A stretch of DNA of 64,000 nucleotides, taken from contig JAKCPI010000928.1 of the NCBI GenBank assembly GCA_023213315.1, positions 124,001 through 188,000 on the forward strand. The letters are read 5' to 3'. Under the pieces are notes generated by a model. The model was not told where the DNA came from. It worked only from the letters and a program-made list of their open reading frames with translations, and did not search any database. The position numbers were made by a program, and so were the translations under genes. Origin of the DNA: Euborellia annulipes (taxonomy: Eukaryota > Arthropoda > Insecta > Dermaptera > Anisolabididae). Positions 41,601 to 52,455 of this stretch are shown in pieces. The number at the start of each line of letters is the position of its first letter. Positions within the stretch are counted from its first letter, which is position 1.

Positions 41601-42800
41601 TTAATATCAAAGCCTTAAAATGAAAACAATTAGGTAATTTATCATAAAAATAATTTAGGGGGTATATATATTCAGTAGGATATATATAGGATAGAAAAAA
41701 AATTAAATGACTTTTAAACTAAAATTTCTTTTCTCCTATATTGCTCTTTATTAAAACAGTTTATTATTTAACAAGCTGTGAAAAAATAATAAAATACAGT
41801 GGATAATACGACAGGGAAAATTTAATTAAATTTTTTATTTTATTTACGTTTTTTTTTTTTTTTACTTGTGCATCGATTAATCGTCTCTGTTAGAAAATTC
41901 TCCGTTTTCTTCCCGAAAACTAAGCACTAAGGACTAAAGGCGAATCGTTTTCTGAATATCCACAACACATAGCCAACAAATTACCGTCATTAAGTGCATT
42001 TAATCCAACTTTACTTGCCAATGAAATTACAACATCTAAAAAAAAAAAAAGAACTTTTACGAGGAAGCAATCCCATTTGAAAATGTTTTGCATGTTCTTA
42101 CGACTTTTAGAAAATAAACACTTTTATTTTTTAATTCATAAACTAATAAAAAAGAATGAAAAGTAGCCCCCCTCCCCCCTTCCTCTTTGTAAAGGGATTG
42201 AAAAGTAATGCAATTTAAAATTTTAATTAATTTAATTAAATATCAATGATTAATGATTCGATTTAGCTGAAATTAATTGCTCAATTTATTTGCTTTATTT
42301 AATTATCCTGAATGAAAAAGTATTGATTAGAATCATTAAAGCTTTAATTAAAATTTAGGTGGGAAAGGTTAAGATGTCGAACTCAATATGAATTGCTTAA
42401 ATTCGAATTTCTTATTAAAGGGAATAAACAACAATATTAATAAAAAGAACTAGACGTTTCTCTGTTAGTTGTTAATTACTGATACAGGGAATATTTATTT
42501 AAGAGAGAAGAGTTCAAAGTTTGTGAAACTTTTAAAAGAAATCCAAGAAGTAATTTTTTCTACTTTAAAAAGTAACAAAGAGCATTCTAATCAAGTTGCC
42601 TCTCTTAGAGCAGACAAAAAGCAATATATCTCATTATATTAATTTCTAGATAACCGTCCTCCAATCGTAAATTAATTAGTATTCACTTTTAAATTTTATT
42701 TGATTAAATTTTACCGACTTTAGCCATCCTCAGTCCCATTATCGAGAGTATAAACTCAAATGACAGAGAATTGAGTCAAATAGTGGAGTTGTCAGTTGGT
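41601..42800. other. AT-rich spacer, no feature seen
   Basis: Long A/T-rich stretch with homopolymers and no recognised repeat. Confidence 0.5.
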
Positions 42801-42932
42801 GTGGGTCCATACATTCTTATTTAAGCCATTTGGTATCCAAATAAATAAAATCATCGGACTGCATGGGATCCGAACCCTCGACCCTTGGTATACAAGGCAG
42901 GTTCGCTACCAACTACACCAAGCTTGAGGGCC
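42801..42932 (-). repeat. SINE-1 5' half, reverse
   Basis: On the minus strand: CCCTCAAGCTTGGTGTAGTT (A box region), GGGTCGAGGGTTCGGATCC (B box region), then GCAGTCCGATGATTTTATTT and GGATACCAAATGGCTTAAAT. The tail beyond about 42801 is missing. Confidence 0.75.
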
Positions 42933-42989
42933 TTTGTGTCATCATATATTTAGTTTTCGCTGAAACGTATATAAAAATTTAAGATGTAA

Positions 42990-43200
42990 TAAAATTTATT
43001 TATTTATTTGTCTGTCAAAGAACTTAAGAGGTTTTTCTGTTGACTGAACTCTATGTAATGATAATTTATTTTGTCTTGAAATTTTATTTTGTTTATACAA
43101 CCTCTTGATGTTATGTTTTTATAAACTCCATTGTAGCCATGAAGATGGTCGCATAGTCGAACGAAACGTCGCTGTGGGTTCTTAAATAAAGAAATTAACA
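42990..43200. repeat. Retroelement-like end, related to 49230-49345
   Basis: TAGCCATGAAGATGGTCGCA followed by CGAACGAAACGTCGCTGTGG resembles terminal sequences of Penelope- or RTE-type elements, in which GAAGATGG precedes GAAACGTC. The TAGCCATGAAGATGGT word also occurs at 49322-49337. No reverse transcriptase is nearby. Confidence 0.35.
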
Positions 43201-43230
43201 TAGCTGCTCGGCCTTTTATTTTCTACTAAA

Positions 43231-43559
43231 ATTTATAAGTGTGGGAAAATATTTATATCTTGTTTCAACGGTATTCATTTTTCCTATCTTTCCTATGAAG
43301 TACAAGAGTAAATAATGCTTCATAAGATTTCAAGGGCAAAATGAAAATATATATTTTAAAAAGCATCTAAAAAAATTGATTTTTGAATTTTAATCAAAAG
43401 ATATTTTGTTTACAGACAGACAGACACAAAAACAGACAATGTTGCAAAAAAAAACAACACTTTTTTTGGAACCTAAAAACGTGTCTATCCATCAAAATTT
43501 CGACATCAAATTTTTGACATTAATCCAACTTTCTCTCTATACATATACATCGGTAAGAG
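43231..43559 (-). repeat. Family A element, reverse, partial
   Basis: Starts inside the element near GTGTGGGAAAATATTTATAT; the X-box region is degraded (GTTTCAACGGTATTC). It keeps the CCTATGAAGTACAAGAGTAA block, then lacks the central third. It resumes with a CAGACAGACAGACAC tract and the conserved block, and ends CGGTAAGAG where a hAT MITE is inserted. Confidence 0.75.
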
Positions 43560-43722
43560 CAATGGCGTAACTTATTTTAGCTGCCCCCCCCCCGCAATCT
43601 TTTTTTAGGTTTATTTAGACTTGCTATCCGCCAGTACCCGCCCATAATTTTTTCATGGTCTTCAAAGCCCGCCCGGCCCATGTCGCGGGGTTTGCGAGAA
43701 TGTACAGTACGTTACGCCACCT
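43560..43722. mobile_element. hAT-type MITE inserted in a family A end
   Basis: CAATGGCGTAACTTA and GTACGTTACGCCACCT form terminal inverted repeats. Flanks GGTAAGAG and GGTAAAAA agree at 6 of 8 bases, and GGTAAGAG is itself the family A terminus. The CARTGGCGTAAC-type end is common among hAT MITEs (from memory). Confidence 0.65.
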
Positions 43723-43919
43723 GGTAAAAAAATGATGGCTTATTGTTTTATTACTTTTATCTTTGGGATTTTTCCACTGATCTATTTAGTTATATCAAAC
43801 TGAGAATACTCATGTTCCAAACTATTATATGATCTGACGACTTCTCACTTTAGTTTTCTCTTTTAATAATATCAAATAATAATTATTTCGAACACTGCCT
43901 CCAAACAACAAAAACAAAT

Positions 43920-44290
43920 GAAACTTGTCTCATAGCAAGAGAGAAAGAGAGAAAGAGAAAACAACGTTTGACGAATGTTTTGGGTCTCTGTCTGTCCGTT
44001 CGTCCGTCCCCCTTTTACGGCCCGTCGACGATTTGATCGAATTTTGCTGTCCAAGTCGAGAGGGTTTTTGGTGGTATGAGAATGTTTGGTGTATGTGTGT
44101 TTGGATGTATGGCTAGAGCTCTCGTTCGTAGTGGATAAGGGGGTTGTTGTATGTGAAGTTGTTTGTCTGTTTGCCCAAACGAATCCATCGTTCGGTTGAC
44201 GCTTTTACTTGAACTCCACCCCTCTCATCTCATCATCCATCCCTATACTAGCGTTCATTTCCTAATCGATACCAGGTAGCTTTCGTCTAA
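43920..44290. other. Higher-GC unique island, candidate regulatory element
   Basis: Includes AACGTTTGACGAATG, TCTGTCTGTCCGTTCGTCCG, TTTACGGCCCGTCGACG, AATCCATCGTTCGGTTGACG and GTAGCTTTCGTCTAAATGAC. Small frames on both strands look incidental. It does not match any repeat in the window. Confidence 0.3.
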
Positions 44291-44879
44291 ATGACATTAA
44301 TTCTTGATTTATATAACTCTATAAATATCTAAATGGCATTTATTTATTTGTTTTCTGAAAACAATATTTTTTCATATATTTTTTTTCCCTTCATTCTTAA
44401 AGAAGAAGAAGCAGTAGACAGATATTTCAAATAGAAACATTTATTTAAGAATAAAAAAGTTTTTGAAATTGGCATTTTCAAAACTGTCATAACTATAATG
44501 GCAATAAATCTTTAGTCGAATTTTAATTTTTTTTTTTTTTACGAATTAATTCAAATTCAATTATTGAATGATAATAAAATATACAAAAGGGCGTAGCTTT
44601 TCTGATTTACGACTCATAAATAAATAAGATTAATCCCAATCAATTGAAGGGGATTCTTGTTTCATCTCAACACTTACGTTATGTGAGTGGAAAAATTTTA
44701 TAAGAATGCAGGTTGTTTTTTAAATTACTCTCCACTCTTGATATTTGGAGCTAAAAATTTGGAAAAACAATAGAATCTATTAAATAGCAGGAAATACTAA
44801 TTTGACCTGCATTTTTGCGAATACACTCTGAATTTTATAAACCGGAATTGAAGAAGTAAAGGGACTGTTGTATTCAAAC
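44291..44879. other. AT-rich spacer, no feature seen
   Basis: No reading frame or recognised repeat between the island and the hAT MITE at 44880. Confidence 0.5.
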
Positions 44880-45064
44880 CAGGGCCGGAACTAGGAGATT
44901 TTTTAGAGGGGACAAAATTTAATTTACCGCCCCCTCCTTAAAATTTTCTATACAAAATTCATATCATTTTATCTTTTTTTTAGTAAATCTTTCTTTAATT
45001 GCCGCCCCCTGATATCTGCCGCCCGGGGCACACGCACCCACTGACCCCCCTAGATCCGGCCCTG
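44880..45064. mobile_element. hAT MITE with perfect 8-bp duplication, copy 1
   Basis: CAGGGCCGGAACTAGGAG and CCTAGATCCGGCCCTG are terminal inverted repeats. ATTCAAAC is duplicated exactly at 44872-44879 and 45065-45072. The interior, including TTAATTGCCGCCCCCTGATA and TCTGCCGCCCGGGGCAC, recurs at 63504-63697. It is 185 bp and non-coding. Confidence 0.92.
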
Positions 45065-45100
45065 ATTCAAACAATAATAAACAAAGATATTTTTACAAAT

Positions 45101-45200
45101 TACGGGTATCGTAAAAAGTCTTAAATGGCCTAAGTTGCCGAAAAGACTGTGTGTATGTGTGGGTGAATGGGAAAAAAGTGAAAGTGTAAAAAAAAAAAAT
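45101..45200 (+). repeat. SINE-1 3' end with A-tail
   Basis: GTATCGTAAAAAGTCTTAAA, TGGCCTAAGTTGCCGAAAAG and ACTGTGTGTATGTGTG match the complement of 59665-59765. It ends in an A-run. The 5' end is truncated, as expected for incomplete reverse transcription. Confidence 0.75.
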
Positions 45201-45244
45201 TACGACACAAAAAACCCTGTGCGACCAGCCACGCCAGATTTTTT
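45201..45244 (+). repeat. Family A terminal remnant
   Basis: TACGACACAAAAAACCCTGT and GCGACCAGCCACGCCAGATT correspond to the start and the right arm of the family A terminal palindrome. The left arm and core are deleted. Confidence 0.6.
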
Positions 45245-45399
45245 ATTTAATTTAAATGCAATCAAAATTAAAATAAAACATTAAGTTAAATTTTAATTTA
45301 AGTAATTATTTATTTTTGAAGAATTGTCGTCTGTTTAAGCCTCTCCACTCTTTCCCAGTCTCATTTGTTTTATTTGTTTAATTATTCAAATTTTATTTA

Positions 45400-45720
45400 A
45401 TTATGACGTCAATAATGCTTGCAAGCCGTCAAGTGGCGCCAATGTTGTCAAAGCATGCAACTCCTCCTCTGATTGTTGAACGCTAGCCAGCTGACCAATA
45501 ACAGTGCAGTTAAGAGATCAGGTGATGACTTTGCTCGGCTTTGATTTAACAGTTGCCCTTGTGAGAACTAATATTTGGACGTCAAATGACGGTGTCGTTG
45601 ATTTCCAAGCTCACCTGTGGACGCCTACCCTAACATCCGAGTCTACTCCTAATCTTCTCTGGCTATTATAAATTTCATCCATCTTCTACAATCACAACTC
45701 TCCCAGGAAGCCTAATTCAT
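45400..45720. other. Higher-GC unique island with a CRE-like site
   Basis: TGACGTCA at about 45403-45410 is a perfect CRE-like palindrome. Downstream are GCCGTCAAGTGGCGCCAATG, CTGACCAATAACAGTG (CCAAT), GATCAGGTGATGAC and CTCACCTGTGGACGCC. It is a promoter- or enhancer-like motif mix with no adjacent reading frame. Function not established. Confidence 0.35.
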
Positions 45721-46354
45721 TTGAATTTTTTTTTAATTTTCGTATTAAGAAAAAACTATTGAACTTAACCTTTATTTTATTTATTGCTTTAAATTAATAT
45801 ATTTCCGAATATTACCGCTGCTCTTAAATAATATTATCCAATTATAAATAATAATAAGGAAATATTTTTCTCTTTCGTAATGAGATGAAAATTGAGATAA
45901 AATTAACAAATCATAATGGGAAGCAATTTAATTTAATCGGATTATATTATTCTTCCTTAAATATATCCAAGTGGATTGTCTAGTGACAAATAAATCAAAT
46001 GTAAATAAAGTGAGGGGGTTTCAAATGGATGAAGTAAACACGGCAAAGGAAGAAGTGTTGCAGAGATTTTTCAAAAGGAAAAAAAACACCCACTCATGCC
46101 TTTTTTTCTCCTATTTTTTCTCTCTCTGGAGAGTGAGGGGGGGGGAGGAAAAACTCGATAACATTGACAGGAAATCTCAACTAAAACTCTGTCCGAGACA
46201 TAGAAACTGACTTATTGATACCCATCGCCAAAAGTAGGCCTATCTTATTAATAAAAATAAAAAGTAAAAACTTGAACCAAAGGTCTAAAATAAAAGTAGA
46301 TAGACAACTTATTAGCTACACATTAAATTATAATGCAACTTTGAAATTGATTGT
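45721..46354. other. AT-rich spacer, no gene recognised
   Basis: Small frames at 45971-46210 and 46215-46448 have no domain; the second runs into a family A block. Confidence 0.45.
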
Positions 46355-46787
46355 TTCACAGACACACACAGACAGTCAGACCATATCGCGAAAACCACTT
46401 TTTTGGTTTCAGGGGACCTCAAAACGTGTATATCCATCAAAATATTGACATCGAATTTTTGACATGATCATATTTCTTTTATTTTTTTTGTTTTTGAAAA
46501 GATGGGATGAGACTCGCATGCAAAAAAAAAAAAAGGTCAAATGATTTGCACTTGAGGGAGAAAAAAATTTGGTCTCCCTAAAAAAAAGGTAAAATTATTT
46601 TCACGGGAGGGAAAAAAATTCAAAAAAAAAAAGGTAAAATGAAAAATTTTTTTTATAGGAAATACAAGTTTCGGTTTCGGTTTCGGCCGAAACTAAGGTT
46701 GAGGCCGAATATTCGGTTTCGGTTGAAAATCTTGTTTCGGTCGCACCCTATTATATTAACATATACATATAGGTAAGAGAAAGTAAA
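46355..46787 (-). repeat. Family A 5' part, reverse, interrupted
   Basis: The conserved block ACCATATCGCGAAAACCAC to CGAATTTTTGACATGA (46355-46468) is separated by about 285 bp from the outer end ACATATACATATAGGTAAGA GAAAGT (46755-46785). The intervening DNA has A-runs and a GGTTTC-rich repeat, probably an insertion. Confidence 0.65.
46665..46745. repeat. GGTTTC / CCGAAA-rich repeat
   Basis: TTTCGGTTTCGGTTTCGG is followed by the inverted CCGAAACTAAGG and then further TTCGGTTTCGG units. Similar words occur inverted at 53335-53385 (CCAAAACCGAAACGCCGG). Confidence 0.5.
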
Positions 46788-47036
46788 AATAATTAGATGG
46801 TATTTATTTTAGGGCAGTAGTTTTGCACACTTGAACAAAAACTAAATATTTTCAGAAGAGATTGAATAATATTCTTTGAAAAAAATTACGGTTTTGATTG
46901 AATAGTTAACAAATGACCATTTGTTCTTTTTTTCTACAATAATATTTATTTTATTGAAAAAAAAATTACTCAATTTTAATATCTAGAATTGCTTCAAAAT
47001 TTCATAAAAAATTCATTCTGTTCATTTGAATAAGTG

Positions 47037-47067
<31 letters not shown>

Positions 47068-47386
47068 TTTGAGTAATATCTCAGTTTGAAGCAAAAATAT
47101 TTCGTTATATCTCTCGATACTTATATATTTATATTTTATAGCATCAGTAAACATCACTTCTATTGATCTTGAATGAAATTCGGAGGGGAAAAAGTTAGAA
47201 GGAAAATATTATGACGTGAAACTTAGAGAAAAAAAAAATTCATTTTGAAAGTTTGAGGTAAATATTGTTTATTATTAATTTATAATTTTTCTAAAAATTT
47301 AATAACGTTTTAGTATAAACATTTTTTTTTGCTCTTTTTATATATTTTTATTTGCAGATGTACTTACTTACTCCTTTATATTTTCA
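46788..47386. other. AT-rich spacer with long T-run
   Basis: A T homopolymer of about 29 bases at 47037-47065. No feature otherwise. Confidence 0.5.
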
Positions 47387-47460
47387 TAGACGGAAAGCCC
47401 CGCCTTCGGCGGGGCTTTCCGTCTAGCAAGTGGCTGCGCCCCCTGGACCCCCTTGCTCGC
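47387..47460. repeat. GC-rich perfect hairpin with GC-rich flank
   Basis: An 18-bp stem TAGACGGAAAGCCCCGCC with a 3-base TTC loop pairs perfectly with 47408-47425. It is followed by GCAAGTGGCTGCGCC and CCCTGGACCCCCTTGC, a second imperfect foldback. The composition is strongly GC-rich against the AT-rich flanks. No associated gene; the function is unknown. Confidence 0.7.
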
Positions 47461-47599
47461 CTACTTATATACATACCGGTACATACATTTTCCCTTTTCA
47501 TTTTTATATGTAGAGATTATTTTAGCGGTTAATTATTCATGAACTTAAGATTTTTTGTGAATCATATCCTTTCCGGGACTCTCCCGGTACACAGACAAA

Positions 47600-47690
47600 A
47601 AATTTACGCCGATATTTTAGAATTCAAAATGTAAATAAATAAAAAAAATCGTAAACATGGGTAAATATTTATATTTTGTTACCATGGCGC
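47600..47690 (-). repeat. Family A fragment, reverse
   Basis: GCCGATATTTTAGAATTC, then AACATGGGTAAATATTTATA and TTTTGTTACCATGGC. The X-box motif is cut at its last bases. Confidence 0.7.
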
Positions 47691-47934
47691 TATCCCTGAG
47701 GCCTGATTGGTTGTTTCACACATCGGACACGGTCTTAGGCAATTATAATATAGTTGATGATATTTCAATTTTGATTAATTAATTGACTTCGATTTATTTT
47801 TCCCTTCTCAAGGTTGATTTTAAAGTAAGGAATGGCTAAACAAACGTCTCAACCCATTAATGAATATATTTATTTTTGGCCAGTGCCTGTAGTATTTCAG
47901 CCCTGTCTTGTTTATATTAGGCCTATACATTGTT

Positions 47935-48618
47935 ACTTTCTCGTACCTCTATATATATGTTAATATATAGAGAGAGAAAGTATTGGTTTCATGTCAAAAA
48001 TTCGATGTCGAGATTTTGATGGATCTTCACGTTTTGAGTCCCCTGAATCCAAAAAAGTGGTTTTCGCGACATGGTCTGTCTGTCTGTGTGTCTGTGTGTG
48101 TGTCTGTGTGTCTGTGTGTCTGTGAACAAAATATCTCAAGAACAAAAAGAGCTAGGAAGTTGAAATTTTATATTTAAGTTAGGCACCCCCATGGGACGTG
48201 ACACGAAGCTTTTGAACAAAATCAGCCAAAGAGTACTAGTACTTTACTGATGCACTTTTCAGTTTTTTTCGATTTTCTCAAAATTTGCTCCAACGATTTT
48301 TTTAAAATTCAAAAATCAATTATTTTTTAGATTCTCTATAAAATGTATATTCTCATTTTGTGATTGAAATCTTCTGAAGACCACTTTACTCTTGTTCTTC
48401 ATAGGAAAGATAGGAATTTCTCCTATGGTTGCTATGGTAACAAAATATAAATATTTTGCCATACTTATAAATTTTACATCTTGAAAATCGAATGTACCGT
48501 ACTGTCGGAAACTAAATACATGTCGACACAAAAAATCTGGTGAGACAAGCACAGTACACAACTTTTGATTACCGAAGGTAAGAGAAAGTTGTGTGCTGTG
48601 CGCCAGTCACACAGATTT
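47935..48618 (+). mobile_element. Family A element, near-complete
   Basis: ACTTTCTCGTACC start, conserved block at 47990-48080, a TGTCTGTCTGTG/TGTGTGTC microsatellite at about 48075-48123, an X-box-like GTTGCTATGGTAAC at 48428-48441 (one change), and a terminal palindrome ending CAGTCACACAGATTTT. A useful reference copy with 16416-17066. Confidence 0.85.
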
Positions 48619-48661
48619 TATAGTATAGCGTTGATGTTATATTTCGAACCGATAATATTAA

Positions 48662-49043
48662 GGTGCGCATCTCGAGGTGTTGATTTTGAGAGGTTCCAGC
48701 GGCCACAATTTTGAAGCTATCGGCCTCAATTTTCGGTTTTTTATTAAAGCTATTTAAAATATCTACAACTTATAGAAACCCTTTTTTTGATTTTCGAAAA
48801 AAAAATATTTTTTTTTAGATTAATAAAAGATATTAAAAAAAAAATCGGTCTTATAGATAATTAAATTAGTAATCATTGTGTCAGAGTATAATTAATTTTT
48901 TGCCCTTAATTAATTTGCTGGAATCTTTCAAATGAAATGGACTAAAATGCTTGTTTCCCTATAGGCAGAACTAATGCCATCTCTTGCCGCCTAGAGTAAC
49001 CAACTTCTGAATCGGCTAATAACAGTTTTTCGAGACTCGCCCC
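48662..49043. mobile_element. TTAA-flanked MITE, copy 2
   Basis: Ends GGTGCGCATCTCG and CGAGACTCGCCCC with TTAA on both sides (48658-48661, 49044-49047). The interior is collinear with 2996-3393. The termini are more diverged from each other than in copy 1. Confidence 0.8.
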
Positions 49044-49229
49044 TTAACTAATCTTTTGTTCTTTTCCTTTCTTATAGTGACATTAGTTATATACAACTTG
49101 TAGTTAAAAAAAAAAAAAAAAATTGGTTAGAAAATGATCTGCAAATTTTCTTAAAAAAATCACAAATTAGCAACAACAAAAAATAATTTTTTCCACATTT
49201 TTTTGTCTTGTACTCAACAATAATAGACT

Positions 49230-49440
49230 TAAAATTTATTGACTTTGGCGCTGAATGTATTTGTTAGATCTTAATGAATTTTATGAAATGTCAATCAAAA
49301 ATTTTTCTATTAACTGAACCCTAGCCATGAAGATGGTAGCATAGGGGGTTGTCCACATATTACGTAACACCTCTTTAGATGATTTTCTAGTCCCCCCCCC
49401 CCATGTCATAGTTAGTCACATACAAACAAATACCCCTACA
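49230..49440. repeat. Fragments of two repeat ends
   Basis: CCCTAGCCATGAAGATGGTA (near 49320) matches 43135-43155. The adjoining GGGGTTGTCCACATATTACG at 49346-49365 resembles a MITE end like that at 24753. Neither has a complete partner. Confidence 0.35.
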
Positions 49441-49494
49441 AATATATTTTTAACATATTTCGGCAAAAATTTTATTTTATTTTAATTTTGGAAT

Positions 49495-49576
49495 TGATTT
49501 TCTCAAAATTTGCTTCAACGATTTTTTTTTTTAAATTCATAAATCAATTATTTTTTGAGATGCTCTTTAAAATGTA
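49495..49576 (+). repeat. Family A fragment, left of the palindromic insertion
   Basis: GATTTTCTCAAAATTTGCTT, a CAACGATT block and TGCTCTTTAAAATGTA, continuing at 51882 with TATTCTCATTTTGCCG. Confidence 0.8.
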
Positions 49577-51881
49577 TGAGTCATTCCACGTCAAATCGAT
49601 ACACTTTTGAACCTCACCATCTTGGATTTCTATGAAATTTGGGTCATAGGTGAGTCAATAGAGACTAAAAAAGCCCCAATTTCACCTTGATATCTCAACT
49701 TGTTTAAAGATATGGCGCGTTAAAGTTGTCAAAAATGGCAAAAATCGACCTACCACATCTGTTTAAATTGCTATAAAATCTCTTAGAGATGAGATAGAGA
49801 GATGAATGAGGTGTCATTTTACAGCTTTTTAGATGCCCTTTCCAATGATATACAATACAACTGGGGCGGTAATAAAAAAATTTTTTTAATTTCAAAATCA
49901 AAATTTAAAGTAATTTTCTCAAAAAATCCTCCTTCGAAAATTTTGAAAAATTCTAAAATAATCCTTGTTTAAAGGATTAAAGATAAAACTAAGTTTCATC
50001 ATGGGATCATAATGGGTTCATATAGAAAAATTAATTTAAAAAAACCCTTTCTTTAGATTTTTGCCATAAAAGTGCAAAAATATAATTTTTTTTCAAAAGT
50101 ACCACTTCGAAAATTTTGAAAAAATTCTAAAATGGTCCTTGCTTAAGGGTAAAAGATAATATAAGCCTCATCGAGGAATCATGATGGGATCATAGAGAAA
50201 AATTAATTAAAACAACCCTTGCGTTAGATTTTTGACATAATTGGGAAACATTATACATGCTAACAGAGATTTTGGTACCGGAGATATTTTGAGCTGATCT
50301 CTGAGTATATGCGACGTCCTTTTTCCAAAAATGCCGTCAGTTTTGCTCGAATAGCTCTAGTTTTAGAGATATAGAGAATATAACGTTTTAATAGAAATTC
50401 TGTTCTAAAGCGGCTCTCATTTTGAGTTTTCTAGATTTTTTTATGGTGTTTTCTCTTAAAAATATAGAGGTAGCTAAGATACATAGAACTCTAAAGATTC
50501 AGCCCCATTGGAGGTGATTTAGTGGGCAAAACACGAATAAAGGAGTAAAAATCTAATTTTCCAGTTTTCTAACTTTGGACAACCCTAAAATTTTTTAACA
50601 TCCCTAAATGCAAAAATCGTATATGTACGTTATTCTGTAATTTTTAGCTTTCCAGAAATCATTCATTCTTGCAAATCGGTTAATTATTAACGAAATTATA
50701 AACAAAATAGTTATAGTAACTAACTATTTTGTTTATAATTTCGTTAATAATTAACCGATTTGCAAGAATGAATGATTTCTGGAAAGCTAAAGAATTACAG
50801 AATAACGTACATATACGATTTTTGCATTTAGGGATGTTAAAAAAATTTTAGGGTTGTCCAAAGTTAAGAAAAACTGGAAAAATTGGATTTTTTTTACTCC
50901 TTTATTCGTGTTTTGCCCCACTAAATCACCTCCAATGGGGCTGAATCTTTAGAGTTCTATGTATCTTAGCTACCTCTATATTTTTAAGAGAAAACACCAT
51001 AAAAAAATCTAGAAAACTCAAAATGAGAGCCGCTTTAGAGCAGAATTTCTATTAAAACGTTATATTCTCTATATCTCTAAAACTAGAGCTATTCGAGCAA
51101 AACTGACGGCATTTTTGGAAAAAGGACGTCGCATATACTCAGAGATCAGCTCAAAATATCTCCGGTACCAAAATCTCTGTTAGCATGTATAATGTTTCCC
51201 AATTATGTCAAAAATCTAACGCAAGGGTTGTTTTAATTAATTTTTCTCTATGATCCCATCATGATTCCTCGATGAGGCTTATATTATCTTTTACCCTTTA
51301 AGCAAGGACCATTTTAGAATTTTTTCAAAATTTTCGAAGTGGTACTTTTTGAAAAAAAAATTATATTTTTGCACTTTTATGGCAAAAATCTAAAGAAAGG
51401 GTTTTTTTAAATTAATTTTTCTATATGAACCCATTATGATCCCATGATGAAACTTAGTTTTATCTTTTAATCCTTTAAACAAGGATTATTTTAGAATTTT
51501 TTCAAAATTTTCGAAGGGGTACTTTTTTGAGAAAAATTACTTTAAATTTTTGATTTTGAAATTAAAAAAAATTTTTTTATTACCGCCCCAGTTGTATTGT
51601 ATATCATTGGAAAGGGCATCTAAAAAGCTGTAAAATGACACCTCATTCATCTCTCTATCTCATCTCTAAGAGATTTTATAGCAATTTAAACAGATGTGGT
51701 TAGGTCGATTTTTTGCCATTTTTGACAACTTTAACGCGCCATATCTTTTAAACAAGTTGAGATATCAAGGTGAAATTGGGGCTTTTTCTTAGTCTCTATT
51801 GACTCTACCTATGACCCAAATTTCATAGAAATCCAAGATGGTGAGGTTCAAAAGTGTATCGATTTGACGTGGAATGACTCG
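49577..51881. mobile_element. 2.3-kb near-perfect palindromic (foldback) element
   Basis: The left arm (49577 to about 50713) and right arm (about 50721 to 51881) are inverted copies over more than 1.1 kb with few mismatches. The axis is at TAGTAAC, 50714-50720. The ends are YGAGTCATTCCACGTCAAAT and its complement, flanked by TA (49575-49576, 51882-51883). It splits a family A copy, which proves insertion. No meaningful reading frame. The transcript would fold into one long hairpin. The TA duplication suggests a Tc1/mariner-like mover, but the superfamily is not recognised. Confidence 0.92.
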
Positions 51882-51966
51882 TATATTCTCATTTTGCCGT
51901 TGAAATCTTCTGAAGACCACTTTACTCTTGTTCTTAATAGGAAAGATGGGAGAAATGGTTGTCAAC
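51882..51966 (+). repeat. Family A fragment, right of the palindromic insertion
   Basis: TATTCTCATTTTGCCGTTGA through GGAAAGATGGGAGAAATGGTTG, ending just at the X-box position (GGTTGTCAAC). Confidence 0.8.
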
Positions 51967-52369
51967 AGAATTTAAAACTTTATTTAATTTTTATTTATTT
52001 TAAGAAAAATAGATAGTAGAAGAGAGTCTGAGAGCATTTAATAAGTTAGCTTAATTAAATAATCTCTTGATTTTAATATCAACAAATCTTAGTTCACTTA
52101 TTATTTAACAGGGAATGATAGATTAATTTGCTTTCCTTTTGATTTATTCTTCGAGTAGAAAGAGAGAGTGCAAGTGAGAGAGAGATACTTTCTTAAATCA
52201 ACTGCTTTGAGCTCAAGGACAAGCTGACTGCAAGCGAAACAATCAGCTTTCTCAGAATCAATTAAAAAATCAATAAAATTAAAAAGATATTATTCTATTC
52301 TCGGAACTGAAAAAAATCGGCTCAAATAAAAAAAATATATTTTTTCTTTCTCTTATAATAAATATGAAA

Positions 52370-52455
52370 TATATAGAGAGAGGAAGTATTGCGATCATGT
52401 CCAGATATACATGTTTTGAGGTCCCCTGAATCCAACCCCCCCCCCCCCCCCCCCC
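52370..52455 (+). repeat. Family A 5' fragment ending in a C-run
   Basis: TATAGAGAGAGGAAGTATTG, ATCATGTCC and TTTTGAGGTCCCCTGAATCC are recognisable family A words. They run into about 19 C's (52437-52455). Confidence 0.6.
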
